A DNA stretch of 64,000 bases, taken from NCBI RefSeq assembly GCF_008932245.1, contig NZ_CP034909.1, forward strand, positions 1,302,001 to 1,366,000, read 5' to 3'. This document shows, in pieces, positions 8,443-16,085 of this stretch. The notes beneath the pieces are model-generated. The model did not search any database, was not told the DNA's origin, and saw only the letters and a program-made list of their open reading frames with translations. Every line of letters begins with the position of its first letter. Within the stretch, counting starts at the first letter, position 1. Both the position numbers and the translations under genes were made by a program. The stretch comes from Sinorhizobium alkalisoli (GTDB taxonomy: Bacteria > Pseudomonadota > Alphaproteobacteria > Rhizobiales > Rhizobiaceae).

Positions 8443-9990
8443 TCAGTACCAGGCATCCGGCATGCCTGCCTTGCGGCGGGCAACGAAATCGGTGAGCGCC
8501 TCGTCGATCGCCACATCCAGAGGCGGCGCCTCATATTCGGCAAGCGACTTCTTCCAGTACCGGTTGGCGCGCTCAGCCATGTCCGTCTCGCCCTGCTCGA
8601 CCCATTTCTCGAACGGTTCGTTGTCGGAAAGCTTGCTGTCCCAGAAAGCGGTTTGATAGTTGCGCATCGTGTGGTCGCAACCGAGGAAATGGCTGCCGGG
8701 TCCGACTTGCAGGAAGGCATCCATCGCAAGCGTATTGTCGTCGACGACGACGCCGGCGAGGTAGGAATGCAGCGCACCGCAGAACTCGGTGTCCATGACG
8801 AATTTCTCGTAGGACATCGCTAGCAGCCCATCGACGAACCCGGCCGAATGCAGGATGAAATTGGCGCCGCAATGGACTGCCGACAGCATCGACATGACGC
8901 CCTCCTGCATCGCCTGCGCATCCGGGCGCTTGGAGTTGGAGAAGTTGCCGGCGCAGCGCAACGGCAGGCCCAGCCGGCGCGCGAGCTGGCCGACGACCAT
9001 GCTGCCGATCGCCGGTTCCGGGGTGCCGAAGGTCGGCGAGCCGGAGCGGAGCGACATCGACGACAGGAAATTGCCGAAGATGACGGGCGCGCCCTTGCGC
9101 TCGAGCTGGGTCAGCGCGCAGCCGGCCAACGTCTCGGCATAGGATTGGGCAATGGCGCCGGCGTTGGTGACGGGGCCCATCGCACCGCCGAGAATGAAGG
9201 GCACGACGACCGCCGCCTGGTTGGCGCGCGCATAGGCGCGCAGCGAATTCGTCATCGTCCCGTCCCAGACGAGCGGCGAATTGACGTTGACATTGCCGAG
9301 GATCACGCAATTGCGGTCGACGAAGTCGCGGCCGAAGAGGATGCGGGCCATCTCGATCGAATCCTCGGCCCGCTCCTCCGCCGTGATCGAGCCCATGAAG
9401 GCGCGGTCCGAATACTTGATGTGGCTGTAGACCATGTCGAGGTGGCGCTTGTTGACGGGCACGTCGACCGGTTCGCAGATCGTCCCGCCGGAATGGTGCA
9501 ACCAGGGGCTCGACTGGGCGAGTTTGACCAGGTTGCGGAAATCCTCGATCGTGCCGTAGCGTCGGCCCTTGTCGAGATCCATGACGAAGGGAGAACCATA
9601 GGCGGGGGCGAAGACGACATTGTTGCCGCCGATCTCGACGCTGCGAGCGGGATTGCGCGCGTGCTGGGTGAACTGCCGCGGTGCCGACGATACGATCTCC
9701 TTCAGCATGCCCGGTTCGAAGGTGACGCGGACACCGTCGATCTTGGCACCGGCTCGCCTCCAGTGGTCAAGTGCTACGGCATCGTCGCGAAACTCGATGC
9801 CGACCTCGGCGAGGATACGATCGGCGGTCTTCTCGATCCGCACGAGACTTTCTTCGCCGAGAATATCGTAGGTCGGTATGTTGCGGACGATGTAAGGGAC
9901 GCCGAGATTGGTGCCCGCTTCCCGTCGCTGTGCTCTGACGCCTCGTGTTTTCCGGGGGGCTTCCCCCGATGCTGCCGTTGCTGATGCCAT
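8443..9990 (-). CDS. MttB-family (trimethylamine methyltransferase-like) protein, non-pyrrolysine
   Basis: The 515-residue protein belongs to the MttB superfamily (COG5598). Recognisable parts are VRNIPTYDILGEESLVRIE, VEIGGNNVVFAPAYGSPFV, LVKLAQSSPWLHHSGGTICEP and SSMSLRSGSPTFGTPEPAIGSM. There is no internal amber codon, so this is a non-pyrrolysine member. Such members demethylate quaternary amines such as glycine betaine or proline betaine and pass the methyl group to a corrinoid protein. The ATG at 9990 has GGGAG seven bases upstream, and a TTG two codons earlier is the alternative. No corrinoid protein or reactivase gene lies in the window. A fused Rieske/ferredoxin remnant lies immediately upstream and probably supplies its promoter. 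Confidence 0.85.
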   Translation of the reverse strand: MASATAASGEAPRKTRGVRAQRREAGTNLGVPYIVRNIPTYDILGEESLVRIEKTADRILAEVGIEFRDDAVALDHWRRAGAKIDGVRVTFEPGMLKEIVSSAPRQFTQHARNPARSVEIGGNNVVFAPAYGSPFVMDLDKGRRYGTIEDFRNLVKLAQSSPWLHHSGGTICEPVDVPVNKRHLDMVYSHIKYSDRAFMGSITAEERAEDSIEMARILFGRDFVDRNCVILGNVNVNSPLVWDGTMTNSLRAYARANQAAVVVPFILGGAMGPVTNAGAIAQSYAETLAGCALTQLERKGAPVIFGNFLSSMSLRSGSPTFGTPEPAIGSMVVGQLARRLGLPLRCAGNFSNSKRPDAQAMQEGVMSMLSAVHCGANFILHSAGFVDGLLAMSYEKFVMDTEFCGALHSYLAGVVVDDNTLAMDAFLQVGPGSHFLGCDHTMRNYQTAFWDSKLSDNEPFEKWVEQGETDMAERANRYWKKSLAEYEAPPLDVAIDEALTDFVARRKAGMPDAWY

Positions 9991-10015
9991 TGCCAATCTC
10001 CCGTCACTTTTGCGG

Positions 10016-10320
10016 CTATGCCTCTACGGTTACTCGGCCCAAGGGCTTTGAGCAGCAGGCGAGGATATACCCCTCGTCGATATCTTCGTCGGTGATCCGG
10101 CCATTGTGCACCATGTGAATATCGCCCTCGGTCTTGCGGATCTTGCAGCTGCCGCATTGGCAAGCTGACAGGCCGGGATCGCGTAGAGCCATTCCTTATG
10201 GAAGATATTCTCGAGGTCGAGCTGGTATATCGCCGGCGATGTGTAAAGCGGTTGCTCGAGTGCGTAGCCCGGAACGCGGCGCCCAAGCAGGTCATGTGCG
10301 GAAGGTGAGGGCACTGTCAT
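10016..10320 (-). pseudogene. fusion scar: Rieske betaine monooxygenase N-terminus joined out of frame to ferredoxin-reductase C-terminus
   Basis: From the ATG at 10320, about 52 residues read like the start of a Rieske oxygenase alpha subunit of the GbcA/Stc2 type (GYALEQPLYTSPAIYQLDLE, then FHKEWLYAIPACQLA). At about 10160-10175 the frame loses meaning. A second frame then continues to a TAG at 10016 and reads CQCGSCKIRKTEGDIHMVHN, then TDEDI and YILACCSKPLGRV. This is the end of the plant-type 2Fe-2S ferredoxin domain of the partner reductase (GbcB/Stc4 type). The simplest explanation is a deletion of roughly 2 kb that removed the Rieske centre, catalytic iron site, and flavin and NAD domains. 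Confidence 0.85.
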
Positions 10321-10411
10321 AGGAAGAGTCCATTACTCGGCAGCTTTCAACTGAGATGAAGTCTTCTGGGCAGCAAGCCCTTTTGACAATAGCACTTTTT
10401 TTCACGATGGT

Positions 10412-10424
10412 TTAGTTTGACTAA
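10412..10424. promoter_or_regulatory. candidate LysR box (T-N11-A)
   Basis: TTAGTttgACTAA is a perfect 5-bp inverted repeat with a 3-bp centre, matching the T-N11-A form. It lies 57 bp before the LysR gene and 92 bp before the divergent Rieske remnant. This is the expected location for autoregulation plus activation of the divergent operon. Confidence 0.5.
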
Positions 10425-10480
10425 CCTCTTGCGGACGCCCCGCTCGTTGCTCCGATAACGTGCCTTCGAGAAGGTTTCCT

Positions 10481-11356
10481 ATGCCCAGGCCCTATGATCT
10501 CTCCTCGATGACAGCGCTCATCTGCTTCGAGGCGGCCGCGCGCAATGCGAGCTTCAAGAAGGCCGCTCAGGAAATGAATGTGACACCGGCGGCCGTAAGT
10601 CACCAGATCAAGGCGCTCGAGACGGACCTCGAATGCAGCCTGTTTCTGCGGCGCAGCCGTGGTGTCGAGCTCACGGAGAAAGGCGCCTTTTTGTTTTTGG
10701 CGATACAGCGCGGATTGGAGACGATTTCAGAGGCGGTCACGCAGATCCGCGATCGCCAGGAGAAGGTTGACGTGACGATCCGGACGACCACGGCGGTCAG
10801 TGCGCTGTGGCTCACACCGAAGATATCAGCCTTCTGGAAAATCCACCCCGCCATCACCGTCTCGCAGATCGTCAGCGACATCCCCGGAACCGGTCGCTGC
10901 GATCTCAGCGTCCATTACGGCGATCCGCAGGAGAATGGCATCGAGTACCGCACGCTTTTTCAGGATCGCATCGTCGCCCTCGGCACGCCAGCCTTCGCCG
11001 CCGAGCATGGCATCCGTGGCGTCGAGGATTTGCTCAAGGCGCCGCTGATTCATATGAGCAACGAGGAAGCCGGCTGGACCACCTGGGCAGACTGGTTTCT
11101 GGCGCTCGGGCGCCCCCTCCCGAAGGGGCGCAATTTCTACGTCAACAACTATATGATCGCCCTTCAAGCGGCTCAGGACGATGTCGGTGCGGTGCTGGGG
11201 TGGGATGGGCTGGTTGGAAGTCTGATGCAGGACGGGCGACTTGTCCGACTGGTCGCCGACAGCGTTCGCTCGCCCGTGCCCTTCCATCTGAAGATCCATC
11301 CCAAGGCGACCTCGAAGGCCCGCCTGTTCGCGGACTGGCTGGTCACCAGCGCCTAG
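10481..11356 (+). CDS. LysR-family transcriptional regulator, GcvA-like
   Basis: The 291-residue protein has an N-terminal winged helix (LSSMTALICFEAAARNASFKKAAQ, AAVSHQIKALE) and a periplasmic-binding-type effector domain. The start ATG has AGAAGG six bases upstream, while the GTG at 10460 is less likely. Its divergence from the Rieske remnant/mttB unit, with a T-N11-A palindrome between them, suggests control of betaine breakdown. The effector is unknown. The resemblance to GcvA-type regulators is by general pattern, not by search. Confidence 0.85.
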   Translation: MPRPYDLSSMTALICFEAAARNASFKKAAQEMNVTPAAVSHQIKALETDLECSLFLRRSRGVELTEKGAFLFLAIQRGLETISEAVTQIRDRQEKVDVTIRTTTAVSALWLTPKISAFWKIHPAITVSQIVSDIPGTGRCDLSVHYGDPQENGIEYRTLFQDRIVALGTPAFAAEHGIRGVEDLLKAPLIHMSNEEAGWTTWADWFLALGRPLPKGRNFYVNNYMIALQAAQDDVGAVLGWDGLVGSLMQDGRLVRLVADSVRSPVPFHLKIHPKATSKARLFADWLVTSA

Positions 11357-11559
11357 TCTGAACCGAGTCTCGGATACTAATCTGACTATATCGAAGTGAA
11401 TTGGCCGCAACGGCTCAAACACAACGCATTCATTTGGACCAGCCGGCCAGAGGCGTCTGCGTCTGGACGGAGTTGTTGGCGAGTGGGTGCCTCGCGTCCC
11501 CTGCACGACAAGGTACTCGACGAGTGACGCGCCTCGGCGCGCCCCACGGATCAAGTCGC

Positions 11560-12561
11560 CTAAAGCGCTGCTCTGACCTTCTCAGCGACCTCCGGAGAAA
11601 CCCACTTGGTCCAGATGTCTTCATTCTCCTCGAGGAAGTGCTTCGCACCTTCTTCGCCGGTCGCCTGGTTGTCCGTCATCCAGGCCATCAGTTGGTTCAC
11701 CGTGTCATTGCTCCAGGACCGCTTCTCCAGATACTCCATAACCTCGGGGCCGACCTCCTCGGAGAACGACCTGGCGACGAGGGTCACGACCGTGTCTATC
11801 GGCCAGGCGTTGGGCTTCGGATCGGGGCAATCGGCCACGGTGTTGCAGCGCTTCCATTCGGCAGCATCGTAGGGCACGCCGGCATCGAGTTTGACCATCG
11901 GATATTTGCCGAGCAGCGCCGTCGGCGCCCAGTAGTAGCCCACCCATCCTTGCTTGCGCTCGTAAGCCTTGGCGATGGAGCCGTCGAGGCCGGCGGCAGA
12001 GCCCGTGTCGACCAGCGCGAAGCCCGCCTTCTCGGCGTCGAACGCCCTGTATAGCTGCGAGGTCACCACGGTACCGCCCCAACCCTGCGGGCCATTGAAG
12101 ATGGCGCCCCGTGCGGAATCTTCCGGATCCGGGAAGAGTTCCGGATGCTTCAGCATGTCCGGAATTGTCTTGATCTCCGGATGCGCGTCGGCGAGATATT
12201 TCGGGATCCACCATCCCTGTACGCCGCCATCGGGCAGTGGAGATCCGACCTGAACGATCCGGCCTTCTTCCGTCCCCTTTTTCACGACGTCCGGGAGCAG
12301 GTCGATCCAGGCTTCAGGTGCGATGTCCGGTTGGCCCTTTTCCGCCATGGAGGTGATCGTCGGTACGGTGTCGCCGATGGTGATTTCGGCACTGCAGCCG
12401 TAACCCTCATTGAGGATGAACTTATCCAGATTCGAGAGGACCTCTGCACTCTGCCAGTTCATGCTGGCGATGGTGACGCTCCCGCACTCTGCGGCATTCG
12501 ACAGCGATGCTCCCCCGAAGAGCCCGAACACCAGGCATGTGGACGCAAGCAGGTTCTTCAT
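11560..12561 (-). CDS. glycine betaine/proline betaine ABC transporter substrate-binding protein (OpuAC type)
   Basis: The 333-residue protein has a Sec signal peptide (MKNLLASTCLVFGLFGGASLSNAA). An OpuAC/ProX-like domain follows, with SVTIASMNWQSAEVLSNLDKFIL near the start and EAWIDLLP in the first lobe. Aromatic residues (W in MNWQ, PEAWID and GYYWAP) could form the Trp cage that binds trimethylammonium groups. The start ATG has AAGGGA upstream. No ATPase or permease gene lies beside it, so it is either an orphan receptor sharing another importer or its partners are elsewhere. The setting between mttB and demethylase genes supports a betaine ligand. Confidence 0.88.
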   Translation of the reverse strand: MKNLLASTCLVFGLFGGASLSNAAECGSVTIASMNWQSAEVLSNLDKFILNEGYGCSAEITIGDTVPTITSMAEKGQPDIAPEAWIDLLPDVVKKGTEEGRIVQVGSPLPDGGVQGWWIPKYLADAHPEIKTIPDMLKHPELFPDPEDSARGAIFNGPQGWGGTVVTSQLYRAFDAEKAGFALVDTGSAAGLDGSIAKAYERKQGWVGYYWAPTALLGKYPMVKLDAGVPYDAAEWKRCNTVADCPDPKPNAWPIDTVVTLVARSFSEEVGPEVMEYLEKRSWSNDTVNQLMAWMTDNQATGEEGAKHFLEENEDIWTKWVSPEVAEKVRAAL

Positions 12562-12631
12562 CAGACGTTCCCTTTTGTTGGCGGCGCTTTTTCAAGGAGC
12601 GGGGTGCCGCGTTTGCCCGCTCCGACGGAGG

Positions 12632-13426
12632 TCAGGAGCGCTCTCCCATACTCACCGATTTCTTGAGAGCGGCGGCAAGCCCGGCGCCGACCGCGGCGTC
12701 GAAGCCGGCGGAGCGCATTGCCTCGATCGCCGCCGCAGTGGTGCCGCGATAGTCGAGAAATGTTTCGACCACGCGCGCGGAACACTCGTCCCGCCGTTCG
12801 AACAGGCGTCCGGTTCCAATCAGAACGGAAATTGCTGCGCGCTCCGCAACAGTGGGAGAGATGCCGTAGGCGACGGCATCCTTTATCATCGCCGTTGCCA
12901 GGAGCGCGGGGAAAGCCGGTCCGGACCCTGAAAGACCGGTCAAATAGTCGATTTCGCCTTCGCCGGCGACTTCATCTGCCGTGCCACAGGCTTCGAAGAT
13001 GCTGCGGACGATGAACCGATCGCGGTCGGAGACAGCTGCCGTTGCCACCCACGGCGTGTACGACTTGCCAACCTCAGCAGCCGCGTTAGGCAAGCTGCGG
13101 ACGACCCGGTCCGTATTGTGATGTTCGGCCAACTGGCTCAAACGAACACCGGCCATGACAGATATCACAAGCTTGCCATTGGCATCGACGGCGAGTGGCG
13201 GCCAATCGCCAGGTCGGACAGAGGGGATGATAACGTCCGAGCGATCGGCGAGGCGCTGATTCTCAGTGGTCCAGAACGAACCTTTGAGGCGGTCCGGTCG
13301 CTCCGTGCGGAAAGAAACGCAAAGATCATGCGGCTGCACCAGGCCGGCATCGAGGATCGAAGCGGCAATTGCTCCACCAAGCCAGCCGCTTGCGCCGATG
13401 ATTCCTATCCTCAATGAGCTGCTCAT
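12632..13426 (-). CDS. pyrroline-5-carboxylate reductase-like (ProC family) oxidoreductase
   Basis: The 264-residue protein has an N-terminal Rossmann motif GIIGASGWLGGAI and the ProC signature GLSGSGPAFPALLATAMIKDA. RSLPNAAAEVGKS occupies the usual NADP/substrate segment. Canonical ProC makes proline from pyrroline-5-carboxylate. Here it sits in a betaine locus and transcribes away from the shared operator region toward the OpuAC gene, with 70 bp between them. It may therefore act on a proline or N-methylproline intermediate rather than in housekeeping proline synthesis. That role is inference. Confidence 0.8.
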   Translation of the reverse strand: MSSSLRIGIIGASGWLGGAIAASILDAGLVQPHDLCVSFRTERPDRLKGSFWTTENQRLADRSDVIIPSVRPGDWPPLAVDANGKLVISVMAGVRLSQLAEHHNTDRVVRSLPNAAAEVGKSYTPWVATAAVSDRDRFIVRSIFEACGTADEVAGEGEIDYLTGLSGSGPAFPALLATAMIKDAVAYGISPTVAERAAISVLIGTGRLFERRDECSARVVETFLDYRGTTAAAIEAMRSAGFDAAVGAGLAAALKKSVSMGERS

Positions 13427-13574
13427 CGTCCGCGTCCTCGTACTCGAGCTGGTAATAGTGCTGTGAAAAAAAAGCGCTTCTGCTCTCCCTCCTGCGAACC
13501 GTGCCAGCCCGTGTCGTTCAAGGTCTGCTCAAGGATCGTCTCTTAACAAAACGGGAAGGGCTGCGCAAGAAAAA

Positions 13575-13632
13575 TGTACATATATGTCTGTGCACCGGAC
13601 GTCACTGCTTTCCTAATTGACATATATGTACA
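13575..13632. promoter_or_regulatory. paired operators upstream of the StcD-like gene
   Basis: TGTACATATATGTC (13575-13588) and its exact reverse complement GACATATATGTACA (13619-13632) are 44 bp apart centre to centre. Each contains the perfect palindrome ACATATATGT. They lie between the divergent ProC-like and StcD-like genes, ending 43 bp before the StcD-like ATG. The same two-site layout recurs before the TetR gene. Confidence 0.8.
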
Positions 13633-13675
13633 TTTATGCGTAGCGTTTGCAAGTTTCTAAATCGGAGCCCGGCAG

Positions 13676-15712
13676 ATGTCGCATGATCCCCTCCTTCAGC
13701 CCTATCAGCTAAAGCACCTCACGCTGCGCAACCGCATCATCGTGACCGCGCACGAGCCGGCCTATCCGGAAGACGGCATGCCGAAGGAGCGGTATCGCGC
13801 CTACACCGTGGAGCGTGCGAAGGGGGGCGTCGCGATGACCATGACCGCCGGATCGGCGGCCGTCTCGAAGGACAGCCCGCCGGTGTTCAACAACCTGCTC
13901 GCCTACAAGGACGAGATCGTGCCTTGGATCAGGGAGATGACCGACGCCGTGCACGCAGAGGGCGCGGCGATCATGATTCAGCTCACCCATCTCGGCCGGC
14001 GCACGCGGTGGGACAAGGGGGAGTGGCTGCCGGTTGTCGCCCCCTCGCATCACCGCGAAGCTTCGCACCGCGCCTTCCCCAAGAAAATCGAAGACTGGGA
14101 CATCGAGAGGATCATCGAGGACTTCGCCGATGCGGCCGAGCGCATGAAGGCTGGCGGCATGGATGGTGTTGAGCTCGAAGCCTACGGTCACCTCATCGAT
14201 CAGTTCGCGTCGCCGCTGACGAACGAGCTCGACGGTCCCTATGGCGGCTCGCTCGACAACCGCATGCGCTTTTGTTTCGACGTCCTGAAGGCGATCCGAA
14301 CGCGCGTTGGAGACGACTTCATCTTGGGCGTGCGATACACGGCCGATGAATGTCTTCCCGGTGGAACGGGCAAAGAAGACGGTTTCGAGATTTCGAAGCG
14401 TCTCAAGGAGAGCGGGCTTATCGACTACCTGAACGTCATTCGCGGGCATATCGACACCGATGCCGGTCTCACCGACGTGATCCCGATCCAGGGCATGGCA
14501 AATTCGCCGCATCTCGATTTCGCCGGCGAAATTCGCTCCGCCACGAACTTCCCGACCTTCCACGCAGCCAAGATACCGGATGTGGCGACGGCGCGCCACG
14601 CGATCGCGTCCGGCAAGGTCGATATGGTGGGGATGACCCGCGCGCATATGACGGACCCGCACATCGTCCGGAAGATCATCGAGAAGCGTGAGGACGACAT
14701 TCGCCCCTGCGTCGGTGCGAACTACTGTCTCGACCGCATCTATCAAGGCGGGGCGGCCTACTGCATCCACAACGCGGCGACCGGGCGCGAGCTCACGATG
14801 CCGCACACGATCGCAAAGGCCGACCGCCGCAAGAAGGTCGTGATCGTCGGCGCCGGCCCGGCCGGTCTCGAGGCTGCGCGCGTCGCAGGCGAGCGCGGCC
14901 ATGACGTCGTGGTGTTCGAGGCGGCGAACGATCCGGGCGGGCAGATCCGTCTTACGGCGCAGAGTGAACGCCGCAGAGAGATGATCAGCATCATAGACTG
15001 GCGCATGAGCCAGTGTGAGAAGCTGGGCGTCAGCTTCCATTTCAACACCTGGGCGGAAGCGGAAACCGTTCAGTCGGAAAATCCGGATGTCGTCGTCATC
15101 GCGACCGGCGGATACCCTCACACGGAAGTGCTCTCGAAGGGCAATGAGCTGGTCGTTTCCGCCTGGGACATTATTTCAGGCGATGTGAAGCCCGGCGCAA
15201 ACGTGCTCATCTTTGACGACGCCGGAGATCACGCCGGGCTCCAGGCCGCCGAATTTCTCGCGAAGGCGGGAGCCAAGGTCGAAATCATGACCCCCGACCG
15301 CTCCTTCGCGCCGGAGGTCATGGCGATGAACCTCGTTCCTTACATGCGCGCGCTTCAGAAACTCGACGTGACCTTCACCGTCACCTACCGGCTGAAAGCG
15401 GCCGAGCAGAGCGGTAACGAGATCATTGCCCATGTTGGCAGCGATTACGGAGGGATTTCCAAGCAACGAATGGTCGACCAGATCGTCGTCAATCATGGGA
15501 CCATCCCGCTCGATGAACTCTATTTCGACCTGAAGCCGGTCTCGAACAACCTCGGAGAGATATCGCATGACCAACTGATCGCCGGCGAGCCGCAAACTGT
15601 CGTCCGCAATCCGGCGGGTAAATTCCAGCTCTTCCGCATCGGCGATGCAGTTGCAGCGCGCAACACGCATGCCGCGATCTACGACGCGCTTCGTCTCCTC
15701 AAGGATATTTGA
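13676..15712 (+). CDS. StcD/TMADH-like FMN-dependent amine demethylase (N-methylproline demethylase type)
   Basis: The 678-residue protein has three parts. An Old Yellow Enzyme TIM barrel spans about residues 1-340 (RNRIIVTAHEP, QLTHLGRRTRW, GMDGVELEAYGHLIDQF, LTNELDGPYGGSLDNR). An iron-sulphur loop follows, then a C-terminal FAD/ADP-binding unit (VVIVGAGPAGLEAARVAGERG, GGQIRLTAQ). This is the layout of trimethylamine dehydrogenase, DgcA and StcD. The loop reads Cys345, Ala348, Cys351, Cys363. TMADH has a cysteine at the second position, so one 4Fe-4S ligand appears to be replaced. The likely role is oxidative demethylation of N-methylproline or dimethylglycine. It is probably repressed by the TetR protein at 16086 through the paired operators. 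Confidence 0.88.
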   Translation: MSHDPLLQPYQLKHLTLRNRIIVTAHEPAYPEDGMPKERYRAYTVERAKGGVAMTMTAGSAAVSKDSPPVFNNLLAYKDEIVPWIREMTDAVHAEGAAIMIQLTHLGRRTRWDKGEWLPVVAPSHHREASHRAFPKKIEDWDIERIIEDFADAAERMKAGGMDGVELEAYGHLIDQFASPLTNELDGPYGGSLDNRMRFCFDVLKAIRTRVGDDFILGVRYTADECLPGGTGKEDGFEISKRLKESGLIDYLNVIRGHIDTDAGLTDVIPIQGMANSPHLDFAGEIRSATNFPTFHAAKIPDVATARHAIASGKVDMVGMTRAHMTDPHIVRKIIEKREDDIRPCVGANYCLDRIYQGGAAYCIHNAATGRELTMPHTIAKADRRKKVVIVGAGPAGLEAARVAGERGHDVVVFEAANDPGGQIRLTAQSERRREMISIIDWRMSQCEKLGVSFHFNTWAEAETVQSENPDVVVIATGGYPHTEVLSKGNELVVSAWDIISGDVKPGANVLIFDDAGDHAGLQAAEFLAKAGAKVEIMTPDRSFAPEVMAMNLVPYMRALQKLDVTFTVTYRLKAAEQSGNEIIAHVGSDYGGISKQRMVDQIVVNHGTIPLDELYFDLKPVSNNLGEISHDQLIAGEPQTVVRNPAGKFQLFRIGDAVAARNTHAAIYDALRLLKDI

Positions 15713-15737
15713 CCGGCTGATATATAAGCCTGCCGAA

Positions 15738-15953
15738 TCACGACAAGGACGCTCCATGACACGTCCAAGTGAAGCCCTTCGAGCGTTCGTCAATGCCGCT
15801 TTCGCGGCGTTCGACCAGTTCGCACAGGTTCCGCAATCTCGCCTTCGGCGTGCCGTCCTCCGGGTAGGTCAGCTCACGAGCCGTCGCGATAATGCGATTG
15901 CCCAGGCTCAAAGGCTTGAGCTGGTGGGGCTGCAGAAGAGGATCGTTCGACAT
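15738..15953 (-). pseudogene. truncated second copy of the StcD-like demethylase gene
   Basis: The first ~42 residues (MSNDPLLQPHQLKPLSLGNR, then IIATARELTYPEDGTPKAR) align without gaps to the start of the intact gene at 13676 (MSHDPLLQPYQLKHLTLRNR, then IIVTAHEPAYPEDGMPKER). After that the frame carries unrelated residues and stops at 15738. Everything beyond the first strand of the barrel is missing. Its upstream region retains the paired operators at 15986-16043. It is read toward the end of the intact gene. An in-frame ATG also exists at 15962. Confidence 0.85.
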
Positions 15954-15985
15954 CGGCGGCATTTAAGGACTTGTGCGAATGAATG

Positions 15986-16043
15986 TGTACATCGGTGTCA
16001 AGCAAGACTACATGGAAGTCGACCGAGGTGACATGTATGTACA
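15986..16043. promoter_or_regulatory. paired operators between the demethylase remnant and the TetR gene
   Basis: TGTACATCGGTGTC (15986-15999) and GACATGTATGTACA (16030-16043) are again 44 bp apart centre to centre. Outer arms are identical to those at 13575-13632 (TGTACAT ... TGTC / GACAT ... ATGTACA). The second site ends 42 bp before the TetR start. This suggests autoregulation and shared control with the demethylase promoter. Confidence 0.8.
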
Positions 16044-16085
16044 TTGATCTTGTCTTTCCGCTTATACGTTGTTAGGAGATTGTTC

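Noticed and set aside
8443..9990. Pyrrolysine-encoded MttB
   Set aside because: The reading frame has no internal TAG, so the gene is a non-pyrrolysine family member.
13709..15121. Long 470-codon open frame opposite the StcD-like gene
   Set aside because: It is an antisense shadow caused by high GC codon use. The product has no recognisable domain, whereas the plus-strand frame encodes a full OYE/FAD protein.
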